Part shown: piece by piece, positions 57,377-64,000 of the stretch
How positions within the stretch are numbered: position 1 is the first letter of the stretch
How the letters are laid out: the number at the start of each line of letters is the position of its first letter
NCBI RefSeq assembly: GCF_007830295.1
Contig: NZ_VLKC01000002.1
Span: forward strand, 468,940 to 532,939
Origin: Sporomusa sp. KB1
Lineage (GTDB): Bacteria; Bacillota; Negativicutes; Sporomusales; Sporomusaceae
Direction: 5' to 3'
Length of the DNA stretch: 64,000 nucleotides
Notes under the pieces: model-generated
The model's database searches: none
What the model was told of the DNA's origin: nothing
Seen by the model: the letters and a program-made list of their open reading frames with translations, nothing else
Made by a program: the position numbers and the translations under genes

Positions 57377-57973
57377 CTAGCAGATTGTTGTCCATAAGAT
57401 ATGTATTCCTAAAACTACTAAAACACTGCCCCCCATCAGTTCAGCCCGTTTGCCAATATACCGCCCCAACTTACGGCCTAATGCCAGACCAAGCAGCGCA
57501 ATGGCAAAGATAACTGTCCCCAAAACCAAACTTAGTTCGAATAAATTTACATCAATCATGCCTAGGCTGAAACCAGCTGCCAGAGCATCAATACTCACGC
57601 TGGCAGCCAACAAGAGGAGGGCTGCGCCATGCAAGGGATTACTTGGCATAGCATCCTTTGAGCCACGTATATTGTCCTTAATCATTGAGGCACCTAAGCC
57701 AGCAAGCACCAAGGCGCCAATAATTGTCGCCATATTCTGCACGCTAGCCACTGGCCAGTTGATATGGTAGGCCCCCACGTGCTCAACAATGCTCCCCAAC
57801 CAGTGTCCAATATGATATCCAATTAGAATCATTATAATATGGGATACCGCAAACACAAAGGCTGACTGGAAAATCACCAGCCGGCGCACCTTGTTCATAC
57901 CAATAGGCACCGCCACTGAAAACAAATCGGTTCCCAAAGCGGCACTCAGAACAACCAGTTCAAGCAGGCTCAT
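57377..57973 (-). CDS. mntP: manganese efflux pump MntP
   Basis: 198 residues with six TM helices arranged as two repeats; Asp-containing helices include LGTDLFSVAVPIGM and ASVSIDALAAGFSLG, the family's metal-binding pairs. Exports Mn2+ across the inner membrane. ATG 57973 follows GGAGGTG. No Mn riboswitch (yybP-ykoY) was seen in the 61 bp upstream. Confidence 0.92.
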   Translation of the reverse strand: MSLLELVVLSAALGTDLFSVAVPIGMNKVRRLVIFQSAFVFAVSHIIMILIGYHIGHWLGSIVEHVGAYHINWPVASVQNMATIIGALVLAGLGASMIKDNIRGSKDAMPSNPLHGAALLLLAASVSIDALAAGFSLGMIDVNLFELSLVLGTVIFAIALLGLALGRKLGRYIGKRAELMGGSVLVVLGIHILWTTIC

Positions 57974-58034
57974 ATTTTCACCTCCGCGGTAATGTATATG
58001 TACCACCAAGAGGCAATATGAAGCATTCCTCAAT

Positions 58035-59081
58035 CTAGCGGCGAATGATGCGATATCCTGCGGCTTTGCGTAACCGGTTCATGACAGCAAGCCCCAACCC
58101 CTGATCGCTAATACCTTCCGCATAAATGACATCCACTGGCTTATTATCAAAACTCCTAAGAGCCGTATAGAGGTTGGCTGCAATAGCAGCCGTGTCGTCG
58201 CGTGGTCCATAAACATAGGCTATAGCCTCAGCCGGCAAACTGTCTGCTAATTCAGCAGATACAATAACCCCCACTGTTTTCCCTGTCGCCAGCGCTTGAT
58301 CAAGCTCCCGCTTTAGAAGCGCAGTCGCAGCAATCGGTTCGGCCTCCACTAAAAACAGCGGCGCCAAAGGTGCATAATGGATATATTTCATGCCCGGCGA
58401 TTTTGGTATCGCCTGTGCGCCTGAGAGCGTCGAATCAATTTCAACTTCCCCCAACACTTCGACCAGCATTTCATAAGTAATCCCCCCTGGTCGCAGCAAT
58501 GTCGGCACCGGGGTGGTACAATCCACCACCGTTGATTCTACACCAATCTCACAGGGACCGGCATCAATCACAGCGGCAATTTTACTATCAAGATCTGCCA
58601 ATACAGCTTGCGCTGTCGTCGGGCTTGGTCTTCCCGAAGTATTTGCACTAGGTGCCGCCACTGGCACACCTGCCAGACGGATTAGCTCCCTGGCCACCAG
58701 CGACGAAGGTAAACGAATGGCCACCGTATCCAAACCACCAGTCACAGCATCAGGCACCAGTGGTCGACGTTTAACCACCACCGTGAGTGGTCCAGGCCAG
58801 TAGCGCTCAGCCAAGGCCAACACATTGGCCGGCACAGATGCAGCCAGCGTGTATAGCTTGTCAACAGCATCAATATGTAGAATAAGCGGGTTATCTGAAG
58901 GCCGGCCTTTGGCCTGAAAGATAGATTTTACCGCTTGCACGTTAAGCCCGTTAGCGCCAAGACCATACACGGTTTCGGTAGGAAACGCCACCAACTGCCC
59001 CTGGCGCAGCATAGCAGCTGCCTCTGTCAAAACAGCTATATCCGGGTTGAACGGGTCTATTTTATAATAATTAGTATGCAC
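58035..59081 (-). CDS. ywlC: threonylcarbamoyl-AMP synthase (Sua5/YwlC/TsaC family)
   Basis: About 348 residues: YrdC-like catalytic domain (GQLVAFPTETVYGLGANGLN, KGRPSDNPLILHI, PSANTSGRPSPTTA) and a C-terminal Sua5 domain (about 215-348). It makes the intermediate for t6A37 tRNA modification. A GTG at 59081, 9 bp after GGAG, is my preferred start; TTG 59102 or ATGs at 59096 and 59090 are alternatives. The start overlaps prmC. Confidence 0.93.
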   Translation of the reverse strand: MHTNYYKIDPFNPDIAVLTEAAAMLRQGQLVAFPTETVYGLGANGLNVQAVKSIFQAKGRPSDNPLILHIDAVDKLYTLAASVPANVLALAERYWPGPLTVVVKRRPLVPDAVTGGLDTVAIRLPSSLVARELIRLAGVPVAAPSANTSGRPSPTTAQAVLADLDSKIAAVIDAGPCEIGVESTVVDCTTPVPTLLRPGGITYEMLVEVLGEVEIDSTLSGAQAIPKSPGMKYIHYAPLAPLFLVEAEPIAATALLKRELDQALATGKTVGVIVSAELADSLPAEAIAYVYGPRDDTAAIAANLYTALRSFDNKPVDVIYAEGISDQGLGLAVMNRLRKAAGYRIIRR

Positions 59082-59952
59082 TCTGATCATCTCCATTAGC
59101 AAAACGAAAAATTACAACACGTTCAATACCAGCATAATCTTTAATAATCGTTTCCGGTATCAGCCTACTGCCGGTATCAGCCAGCGTTGCTACCTGTCCG
59201 GCCTGGTTAATTCCTACCTCTACGGCAATGAAGCCAGCCGGTTTAAGGTAGTCTGCTCCCTGCGCCACAATCCGGCGGTAAAAATTGAGACCATCAGGCC
59301 CGCCAGCCAACGCCAGTCGTGGTTCCTGACGTACCTCAGGACTTAATCCGGGGATCTCACTATCCGGAATATACGGTGGGTTAGATACTATTGCATCGAA
59401 TTTTTTACCTGCCAGCGGTTGCAGCATATCACCCCTAAAGAGCGCCAGACGTTCGGAAACCCCTTGTCGACCGGCATTTTCTCCGGCAACTGCCAGCGCC
59501 GCAGCAGAAATATCAACCGCCGCGCCTACCGCAGTAACAAGTTTAGATAATAAGCTAATGATTATGGCACCACTGCCTGTACCCAGATCAGCAATAACCG
59601 GCGCCGCTGTACCAGCCAGGCGGTCAAGTGCGGCCTCCACCAATATCTCGGTATCAGGCCGGGGAATAAGTACAGCCGGATTAACCATGAAATCCAGCCC
59701 CATAAACTCTTTATAACCGTTAATATAAGCTACCGGCGCATACATGGCCCGGCGTTTGACAGCTTGTCTGTAAGAAGCCAGTTCCTCTGAAGTTAGCGGC
59801 TGATCAAAATTAGTATATAAATACAGCCTATCTTTGCCTAATATATGGGAAAGCAGTACCTCAGCATCCAGGCGAGAATTATCAATCCCCTTGGAGTCGA
59901 AGTACTGCCTGGTCCATTGTACAATTGAAGTGATGGTCCATTGTTCAGTCAT
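59071..59952 (-). CDS. prmC: peptide chain release factor N5-glutamine methyltransferase
   Basis: 293 residues: helical N-terminal domain, SAM-binding DLGTGSGAIIISLL and the substrate motif SNPPYIPDSEIPGL. It methylates the GGQ Gln of release factors, and prfA lies just upstream. ATG 59952 follows GGGTGGGTG. Overlaps the start of ywlC. Confidence 0.96.
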   Translation of the reverse strand: MTEQWTITSIVQWTRQYFDSKGIDNSRLDAEVLLSHILGKDRLYLYTNFDQPLTSEELASYRQAVKRRAMYAPVAYINGYKEFMGLDFMVNPAVLIPRPDTEILVEAALDRLAGTAAPVIADLGTGSGAIIISLLSKLVTAVGAAVDISAAALAVAGENAGRQGVSERLALFRGDMLQPLAGKKFDAIVSNPPYIPDSEIPGLSPEVRQEPRLALAGGPDGLNFYRRIVAQGADYLKPAGFIAVEVGINQAGQVATLADTGSRLIPETIIKDYAGIERVVIFRFANGDDQSAY

Positions 59953-59971
59953 TGCACCCACCCGGACAGTA

Positions 59972-59994
59972 AGAAATGCCCATTCGGCATTTCT
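59972..59994. other. hairpin between prfA and prmC
   Basis: 9-bp stem AGAAATGCC/GGCATTTCT with a 5-nt loop lies between the prfA stop and the prmC start, without a T-tract. It may tune prmC expression. Confidence 0.5.
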
Positions 59995-60015
59995 CACCAT
60001 CCTTAACTTTATTAT

Positions 60016-61083
60016 TTATTGTACTTCTTGTAATTTTTCACTTTGACCAGCAGTTACCAGCGCCGAGATTAGCTCATCTAAATCGCCGTTGAGGACAAAA
60101 TCCAGTTTATGCAGTGTTAGACCAATGCGATGATCAGTAACGCGGCCCTGCGGAAAGTTATAGGTCCGAATTCGTTCACTGCGATCACCGGTGCCTACCT
60201 GACTTTTGCGATTCTCCGCCATCTCAGCAGCTTGCTCAGACTGCGCCAGCTCTAATATTTTGGAGCGCAGCACACGCATGGCCTTATCCTTATTTTTAAG
60301 CTGCGATTTTTCATCCTGGCATGTTACCATAACTCCTGTCGGCAAGTGGATAATGCGCACCGCCGATTCCGTCTTATTGACATGCTGACCGCCGGCGCCA
60401 CTGGCGCAATAGGTATCAATGCGCAGGTCATTGGGGTTGATTTCAATATCCACATCTTCGGCTTCAGGCAATACCGCTACTGTCACGGTGGAAGTATGAA
60501 TCCGGCCGCTGGACTCAGTTGTCGGCACCCGCTGCACGCGATGCACCCCACTCTCATACTTGAGCTTAGAATAGGCCCCCTCGCCTTGAATAGAAAATAT
60601 CACTTCCTTGAAACCGCCAAGATCGGGTGCATTGGCATCAAGTATTTCAGTCCGCCAGCCCTGATTTTCAGCATAGCGGGTATACATACGGAATAAATCA
60701 CCAGCAAACAGTGCGGCCTCATCGCCACCGGCACCACCCCGGATTTCAACAATAACGTTCTTGTCATCTTTAGGGTCTTTGGGCAAAAGCAAAATTCGCA
60801 GTTCCTTCTCTAAGCCCTCTATTTTAGAGTACGCCTCATTATACTCAGCTTCCACCAGCTCGCGAAATTCATCATCAAGTTTATCTTTGAGCATTTCACG
60901 GGCATCCTCAACAGCCTGCAGTGTTTTCTTATATTCCCGGAACTTTTCCACAATCAAAATCATTTTACTGTGAGCCTTGGTCAGTTTCTGCCATTCGGCC
61001 ATGTTAGCCATGACCGCCGGGTCGCTGATCCGCCCTTCCAGTTCGAGAAATTTATCTTCCATTGCCTGCATTTTATCCAGCAT
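60016..61083 (-). CDS. prfA: peptide chain release factor 1
   Basis: 355 residues. The GGQ motif lies in [15 protein letters not shown] and the stop-codon recognition loop reads [15 protein letters not shown], containing the RF1-type PxT (PTT) anticodon motif. Recognises UAA and UAG. Its start overlaps the yqhQ stop by 11 bp. Confidence 0.97.
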   Translation of the reverse strand: MLDKMQAMEDKFLELEGRISDPAVMANMAEWQKLTKAHSKMILIVEKFREYKKTLQAVEDAREMLKDKLDDEFRELVEAEYNEAYSKIEGLEKELRILLLPKDPKDDKNVIVEIRGGAGGDEAALFAGDLFRMYTRYAENQGWRTEILDANAPDLGGFKEVIFSIQGEGAYSKLKYESGVHRVQRVPTTESSGRIHTSTVTVAVLPEAEDVDIEINPNDLRIDTYCASGAGGQHVNKTESAVRIIHLPTGVMVTCQDEKSQLKNKDKAMRVLRSKILELAQSEQAAEMAENRKSQVGTGDRSERIRTYNFPQGRVTDHRIGLTLHKLDFVLNGDLDELISALVTAGQSEKLQEVQ

Positions 61084-61963
61084 TTGTTTTCACCTCTATT
61101 TCTTGGTCAGGCCGCACAGCATGTAAGGCTGCAATCGCTACTTCAATCTGATCGTCACTAGGCTCACGGGTAGTCAACTTTTGCAACCACAGGCCTGGTG
61201 TAATGGCACAAGCAACCCACCGAGCTTTACTCCGTCCGGCAAAGCGGATAATTTCATAAGCAATGCCAGCCACTACCGGCAGCAAAACCACCCTGGACAA
61301 AATCCGCAGCCACAGGTCCGGCCAGCCCAAAAAAGCAAACATAATTATACTTACTACCATGACAATAAGCAAAAAATTGGTGCCACAGCGGGGATGCAGC
61401 CGGCTATATTTTCTGATATTCTCCACCGTCAGTTCCTCGCCAGCCTCATAGGCATGGATAGTTTTGTGCTCAGCACCATGATACTGGAATACTCGCTGAA
61501 TATCTTTCATGAGTGATATTCCTCCAATATAGAGGAAAAAAATGGCCAGCCGCAAAACACCCTCAAAAGTATTAAGTAACCGGGAATCAGTGACTGCACT
61601 ATGAATATATTTTGCAGCAAAGGTTGGGATAATCACAAATAATAAAATAGCCAATCCCAGCGAGAATACCATGGTCACGGCAATTTCTTTTGTCGATAAA
61701 CTCTCTTCCTCCTCACCGGCCGCTTGTGCGGAAAACGATAAGGCCTTCAAGCCATAAACCAGCGATTCTACTAAAGCGACAACCCCGCGAATCATCGGTT
61801 TCTTCAAAATAGGATACCGATCAGTAATCGAAGTCAACCGTTCCTTTTGAATCGTAATGTTGCCGGACGGTTCACGAACGGCAGTGGCGATAAATTCCGG
61901 ACCGCGCATCATAACACCTTCAATAACAGCCTGCCCGCCAACAAAAGGCTTTTTTTGACTCAT
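61073..61963 (-). CDS. yqhQ: DUF1385 family membrane protein (YqhQ-like)
   Basis: 296 residues. [14 protein letters not shown] near the N-terminus and [19 protein letters not shown] with [13 protein letters not shown] in the middle define DUF1385. About five TM helices. Function unknown; commonly found between rpmE and prfA in Clostridia-type genomes. ATG 61963 follows GGAGGG; the frame runs on to 62065 through a hairpin. Confidence 0.92.
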   Translation of the reverse strand: MSQKKPFVGGQAVIEGVMMRGPEFIATAVREPSGNITIQKERLTSITDRYPILKKPMIRGVVALVESLVYGLKALSFSAQAAGEEEESLSTKEIAVTMVFSLGLAILLFVIIPTFAAKYIHSAVTDSRLLNTFEGVLRLAIFFLYIGGISLMKDIQRVFQYHGAEHKTIHAYEAGEELTVENIRKYSRLHPRCGTNFLLIVMVVSIIMFAFLGWPDLWLRILSRVVLLPVVAGIAYEIIRFAGRSKARWVACAITPGLWLQKLTTREPSDDQIEVAIAALHAVRPDQEIEVKTNAG

Positions 61964-62024
61964 GCTGCCAGCCCTCCTTCTAGCAAAACTTTCTACGCAA
62001 TACCAGCTGTGTTCACATATAAGT

Positions 62025-62050
62025 ACAGCAGAGCATTCCTGCTCTGCTGC
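62025..62050. terminator. hairpin after rpmE
   Basis: Stem CAGCAGAGCA/TGCTCTGCTG, 4-nt loop, 31 bp after the rpmE stop. Weak T content downstream, so efficiency is uncertain. Confidence 0.55.
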
Positions 62051-62080
62051 CCAGATGTTCTTCAATTAGCCAAGCGGCAA

Positions 62081-62290
62081 TTATTCTTTGGTATTGCTGC
62101 CAAAACGCTTGTTGAATCTTTCTACACGGCCGCCTGCTGCTATTTGACGCTGTTGACCGGTATAGAACGGGTGGCATTTGGAGCATACATCTACACGCAG
62201 TTCTTTTTTAACCGAACCAGTAACAAATGTATTGCCACAGCCGCAGACAACTTTGGCTTCGTTGAATTGGGGATGAATCTTTTCTTGCAT
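62081..62290 (-). CDS. rpmE: 50S ribosomal protein L31, zinc-binding form
   Basis: 69 residues. Cys residues in VVCGCGNTF and [11 protein letters not shown] form the zinc ribbon of the C+ type L31. ATG 62290 follows GTGAGGTG. The 214-bp gap upstream holds the terminator of the next gene. Confidence 0.96.
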   Translation of the reverse strand: MQEKIHPQFNEAKVVCGCGNTFVTGSVKKELRVDVCSKCHPFYTGQQRQIAAGGRVERFNKRFGSNTKE

Positions 62291-62449
62291 ATCTTGCACC
62301 TCACTTTATCGAGCCATTTAAATTAAATTTATGCGTAGTAATTATAGCATATCAGACTACGCTACGCAAGCTATCTCATGGCAACTTTGCTAATATCCTG
62401 TCCCTTGTAAGCCCGGGATAGCCACCGCCATTTCATACCTTGCTGTTAA

Positions 62450-62487
62450 AACGAAAAAATAGTGGCTGGCATTAAGCCTGAGCCACC
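62450..62487 (-). terminator. rho-independent terminator after the nitrilase-family gene
   Basis: Minus strand GTGGCTcaGGC, 5-nt loop, GCCAGCCAC, then TATTTTTTCGTTTT; 18 bp after the stop. Confidence 0.85.
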
Positions 62488-62504
62488 AAGCTCTCATTTC
62501 TTCC

Positions 62505-63326
62505 TCAGATCCTGTAAACTTCTGGCTTGCGGTGGCGCAGCAACGGCAATTCTTCCCGCACTCTGTTCAACGTTCTAAAATCAATCTTGCTGGTAATCAC
62601 GGTTTCGGCTTCATTGGTAAGTGCCAGTACTCTGGCCCAGGGGTCAACAATAATGGAATGCCCATATGACTTATACTCGGTGGCAGCATTTAATGCTGGA
62701 GCCGCTCCAATTACATATACCTGATTATCAACGGCTCTGGCGCGCATCAATAGCTCCCAATGGGCCGGACCTGTCACCGGGCCAAAGGCACCTGGATACA
62801 CTAAGATTTTGGCTCCTTGCAGCACCATTGACCTGGCCAGTTCGGGAAAACGCACATCATAACAAATTGCCACTCCAATCTTTCCCAGTGATGTATCTAC
62901 CAGCGTCATACTGCTGCCGGCTACTAACGTCTTAGATTCCTGGAATACAGTCCCCCCTTTAATGTCCACATCAAACAGATGTACTTTGCGATGGCGGCCA
63001 ATCAGGCTGCCCTGCTCATTAAAGATAAAGCAGGTATTATAAATATTACCTACTTCATCCCGTTCCGGAATTGAACCACCAACAAGAATTATTTTGTGCT
63101 TTTCAGCGCACTCGGCCAACATGGCAATTGTCGGCCCTTCCGGATAGATTTCAGCATATTGAGAAAACAGTTCTGACTGATAGGGACAATTAAACATCTC
63201 CGGCAATACCACCAAATGACTACCCCGATCAGCTGCCTCGGCAATCATGCTCCTTGCTTTACAAATATTCCCCTGTTTATCTGCCACAACACCTAATTGG
63301 CAAATTCCAACACTAAAAGCTAACAC
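62505..63326 (-). CDS. carbon-nitrogen hydrolase, omega-amidase (Nit2) type
   Basis: 273 residues. The nitrilase-superfamily triad is visible: Glu in VVLPEMFNCPY, Lys in GRHRKVHLFD and Cys in GVAICYDVRFPE. The DVRFPELAR and HLFDVDI stretches match omega-amidases, which hydrolyse 2-oxoglutaramate or 2-oxosuccinamate. Start is GTG 63326 after GGAGGGG. Monocistronic by its terminator and the divergent gene. Confidence 0.88.
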   Translation of the reverse strand: MLAFSVGICQLGVVADKQGNICKARSMIAEAADRGSHLVVLPEMFNCPYQSELFSQYAEIYPEGPTIAMLAECAEKHKIILVGGSIPERDEVGNIYNTCFIFNEQGSLIGRHRKVHLFDVDIKGGTVFQESKTLVAGSSMTLVDTSLGKIGVAICYDVRFPELARSMVLQGAKILVYPGAFGPVTGPAHWELLMRARAVDNQVYVIGAAPALNAATEYKSYGHSIIVDPWARVLALTNEAETVITSKIDFRTLNRVREELPLLRHRKPEVYRI

Positions 63327-63447
63327 CTTTCGACCCCTCCAATGATATTCATGCCACTTATGGATTATCAATAAAAAACCTAAAGGATTTTCCATTACCT
63401 CCTGTCGAATAAATTCAGTAGACTAGCAGAAGGGGACATCTTAAATC

Positions 63448-64000
63448 ATGCAAAAAATTGCTATATCAGAGCTTCAACCTAACATGGTAGTTGCCCGTAA
63501 TATCTTCAGCACCGAAGGCGTCTTGCTCTTACGCACCGATACAGTGCTCAATGCTACGCAAATTGAACGCTTACAGCAGTTTGGCCTACCTAGTATCTAT
63601 ATAAAAAATCCCTTTACTGACACTATCCCCTATGGCGACCTTTTAGATACCATTCCTGAAGTTGTCCGCGAAGAAACACGGGTTCAGGCCGTCCAACTCG
63701 TGAATACCGCTTTTCAAAACCTTACTGTCATGCGGAATCTCGACACACAGCAGTTTAAGGCAATTTCTGATTTTATTCTTGATGACGTTATCAAAAATCG
63801 TGGGGCCATGATTCATCTCACAGATATCCGGGCCCGTGACGGCTATACCTTTGGGCATTCGGTCAATGTCTGCGTATTAGCTACCCTCACCGGCGTTCAG
63901 TTAGGCTATGACATGATTAATCTCAAAGAACTGGCATTAGGAGCCTTACTCCACGATGCAGGCAAAATGCTCATTCCACAAGAAATCCTCCTCAAACCTG
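63448..64000 (+). CDS. HD-GYP domain protein, cut by right window edge
   Basis: First 184 residues, the only plus-strand gene. A DUF3391-like N-terminal segment (AISELQPNMVVARNIF, VLLLRTDTVL) leads into an HD domain with FGHSVNVCVLATLTG and LGALLHDAGKMLIP. HD-GYP proteins hydrolyse cyclic di-GMP; the GYP motif lies beyond the edge. The ribosome site GGGGA is 10 bp before ATG 63448. Divergent from the omega-amidase gene with a 121-bp shared promoter gap. Confidence 0.88.
   Translation, partial: MQKIAISELQPNMVVARNIFSTEGVLLLRTDTVLNATQIERLQQFGLPSIYIKNPFTDTIPYGDLLDTIPEVVREETRVQAVQLVNTAFQNLTVMRNLDTQQFKAISDFILDDVIKNRGAMIHLTDIRARDGYTFGHSVNVCVLATLTGVQLGYDMINLKELALGALLHDAGKMLIPQEILLKP

Noticed and set aside
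57974-58034. Manganese riboswitch upstream of mntP
   Set aside because: The gap is too short for a yybP-ykoY element and shows no matching motif.

Overview
The window comes from a spore-forming, flagellated diderm Firmicute, most likely class Negativicutes (Sporomusaceae-like). Lipid A, Kdo and outer-membrane assembly genes (lpxA/B/C/D/I, waaA, msbA, bamA, tamB, mlaDEF, tolC, ompH) and flagellar P- and L-ring genes (flgI, flgH) lie beside classical Firmicutes sporulation genes (spoIIID, spoIID, a SpoIIQ-like M23 protein, an S55 protease). Almost every gene is on the minus strand, so transcription runs from high to low coordinates. No rRNA, tRNA, CRISPR array, phage or transposase gene was seen.

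Layout, right to left. A partial HD-GYP gene (plus strand, right edge) diverges from an omega-amidase-like gene. Then comes a block that keeps the classical monoderm Firmicutes order: rpmE, yqhQ, prfA, prmC, ywlC/tsaC, mntP, ywlE, rpiB, ywlG, glyA, upp, a dCMP deaminase gene, a tandem MazG-like gene, wecA/tagO, wecB, atpZ-I-B-E-F-H-A-G-D-C, murA, spoIID, spoIIQ-like, spoIIID, mbl, flgF and flgG. The spoIIR gene often found near prmC and ywlC is not seen.

At flgG the block runs on into functions specific to a two-membrane cell. First are flgA, flgH, flgI and flgJ, closed by a terminator. Next are an AMIN-phosphodiester-glycosidase protein, a small membrane protein with a lipoyl-like domain, and a long S55 (SpoIVB-type) protease. 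Then come mlaE-mlaF-mlaD (phospholipid traffic), tolC and a terminator, followed by tamB, a sigma-70-family factor, a single-pass membrane protein, bamA, an outer-membrane protein, three OmpH/Skp-like genes and lpxD with a terminator. The last part is a YjbH-like protein, an LpxL-type acyltransferase, an unusual membrane protein with its ATPase, and lpxC-fabZ-lpxA-lpxI-lpxB-msbA-waaA, running off the left edge.

Together the left 30 kb makes lipid A-Kdo (LpxA/C/D/I/B, WaaA, LpxL), flips it (MsbA), folds outer-membrane proteins (OmpH, BamA, TamB) and moves phospholipid (MlaDEF, TamB).

The least explained parts are: (i) a 784-residue protein with a C-terminal EAA-like loop paired with a GlnQ-type ATPase between the lipid A genes; (ii) a sigma factor plus single-pass membrane protein between tamB and bamA; (iii) a lipoyl-like membrane protein overlapping an S55 protease gene; and (iv) two 115-bp multi-hairpin repeats plus two related palindromic elements scattered between genes.
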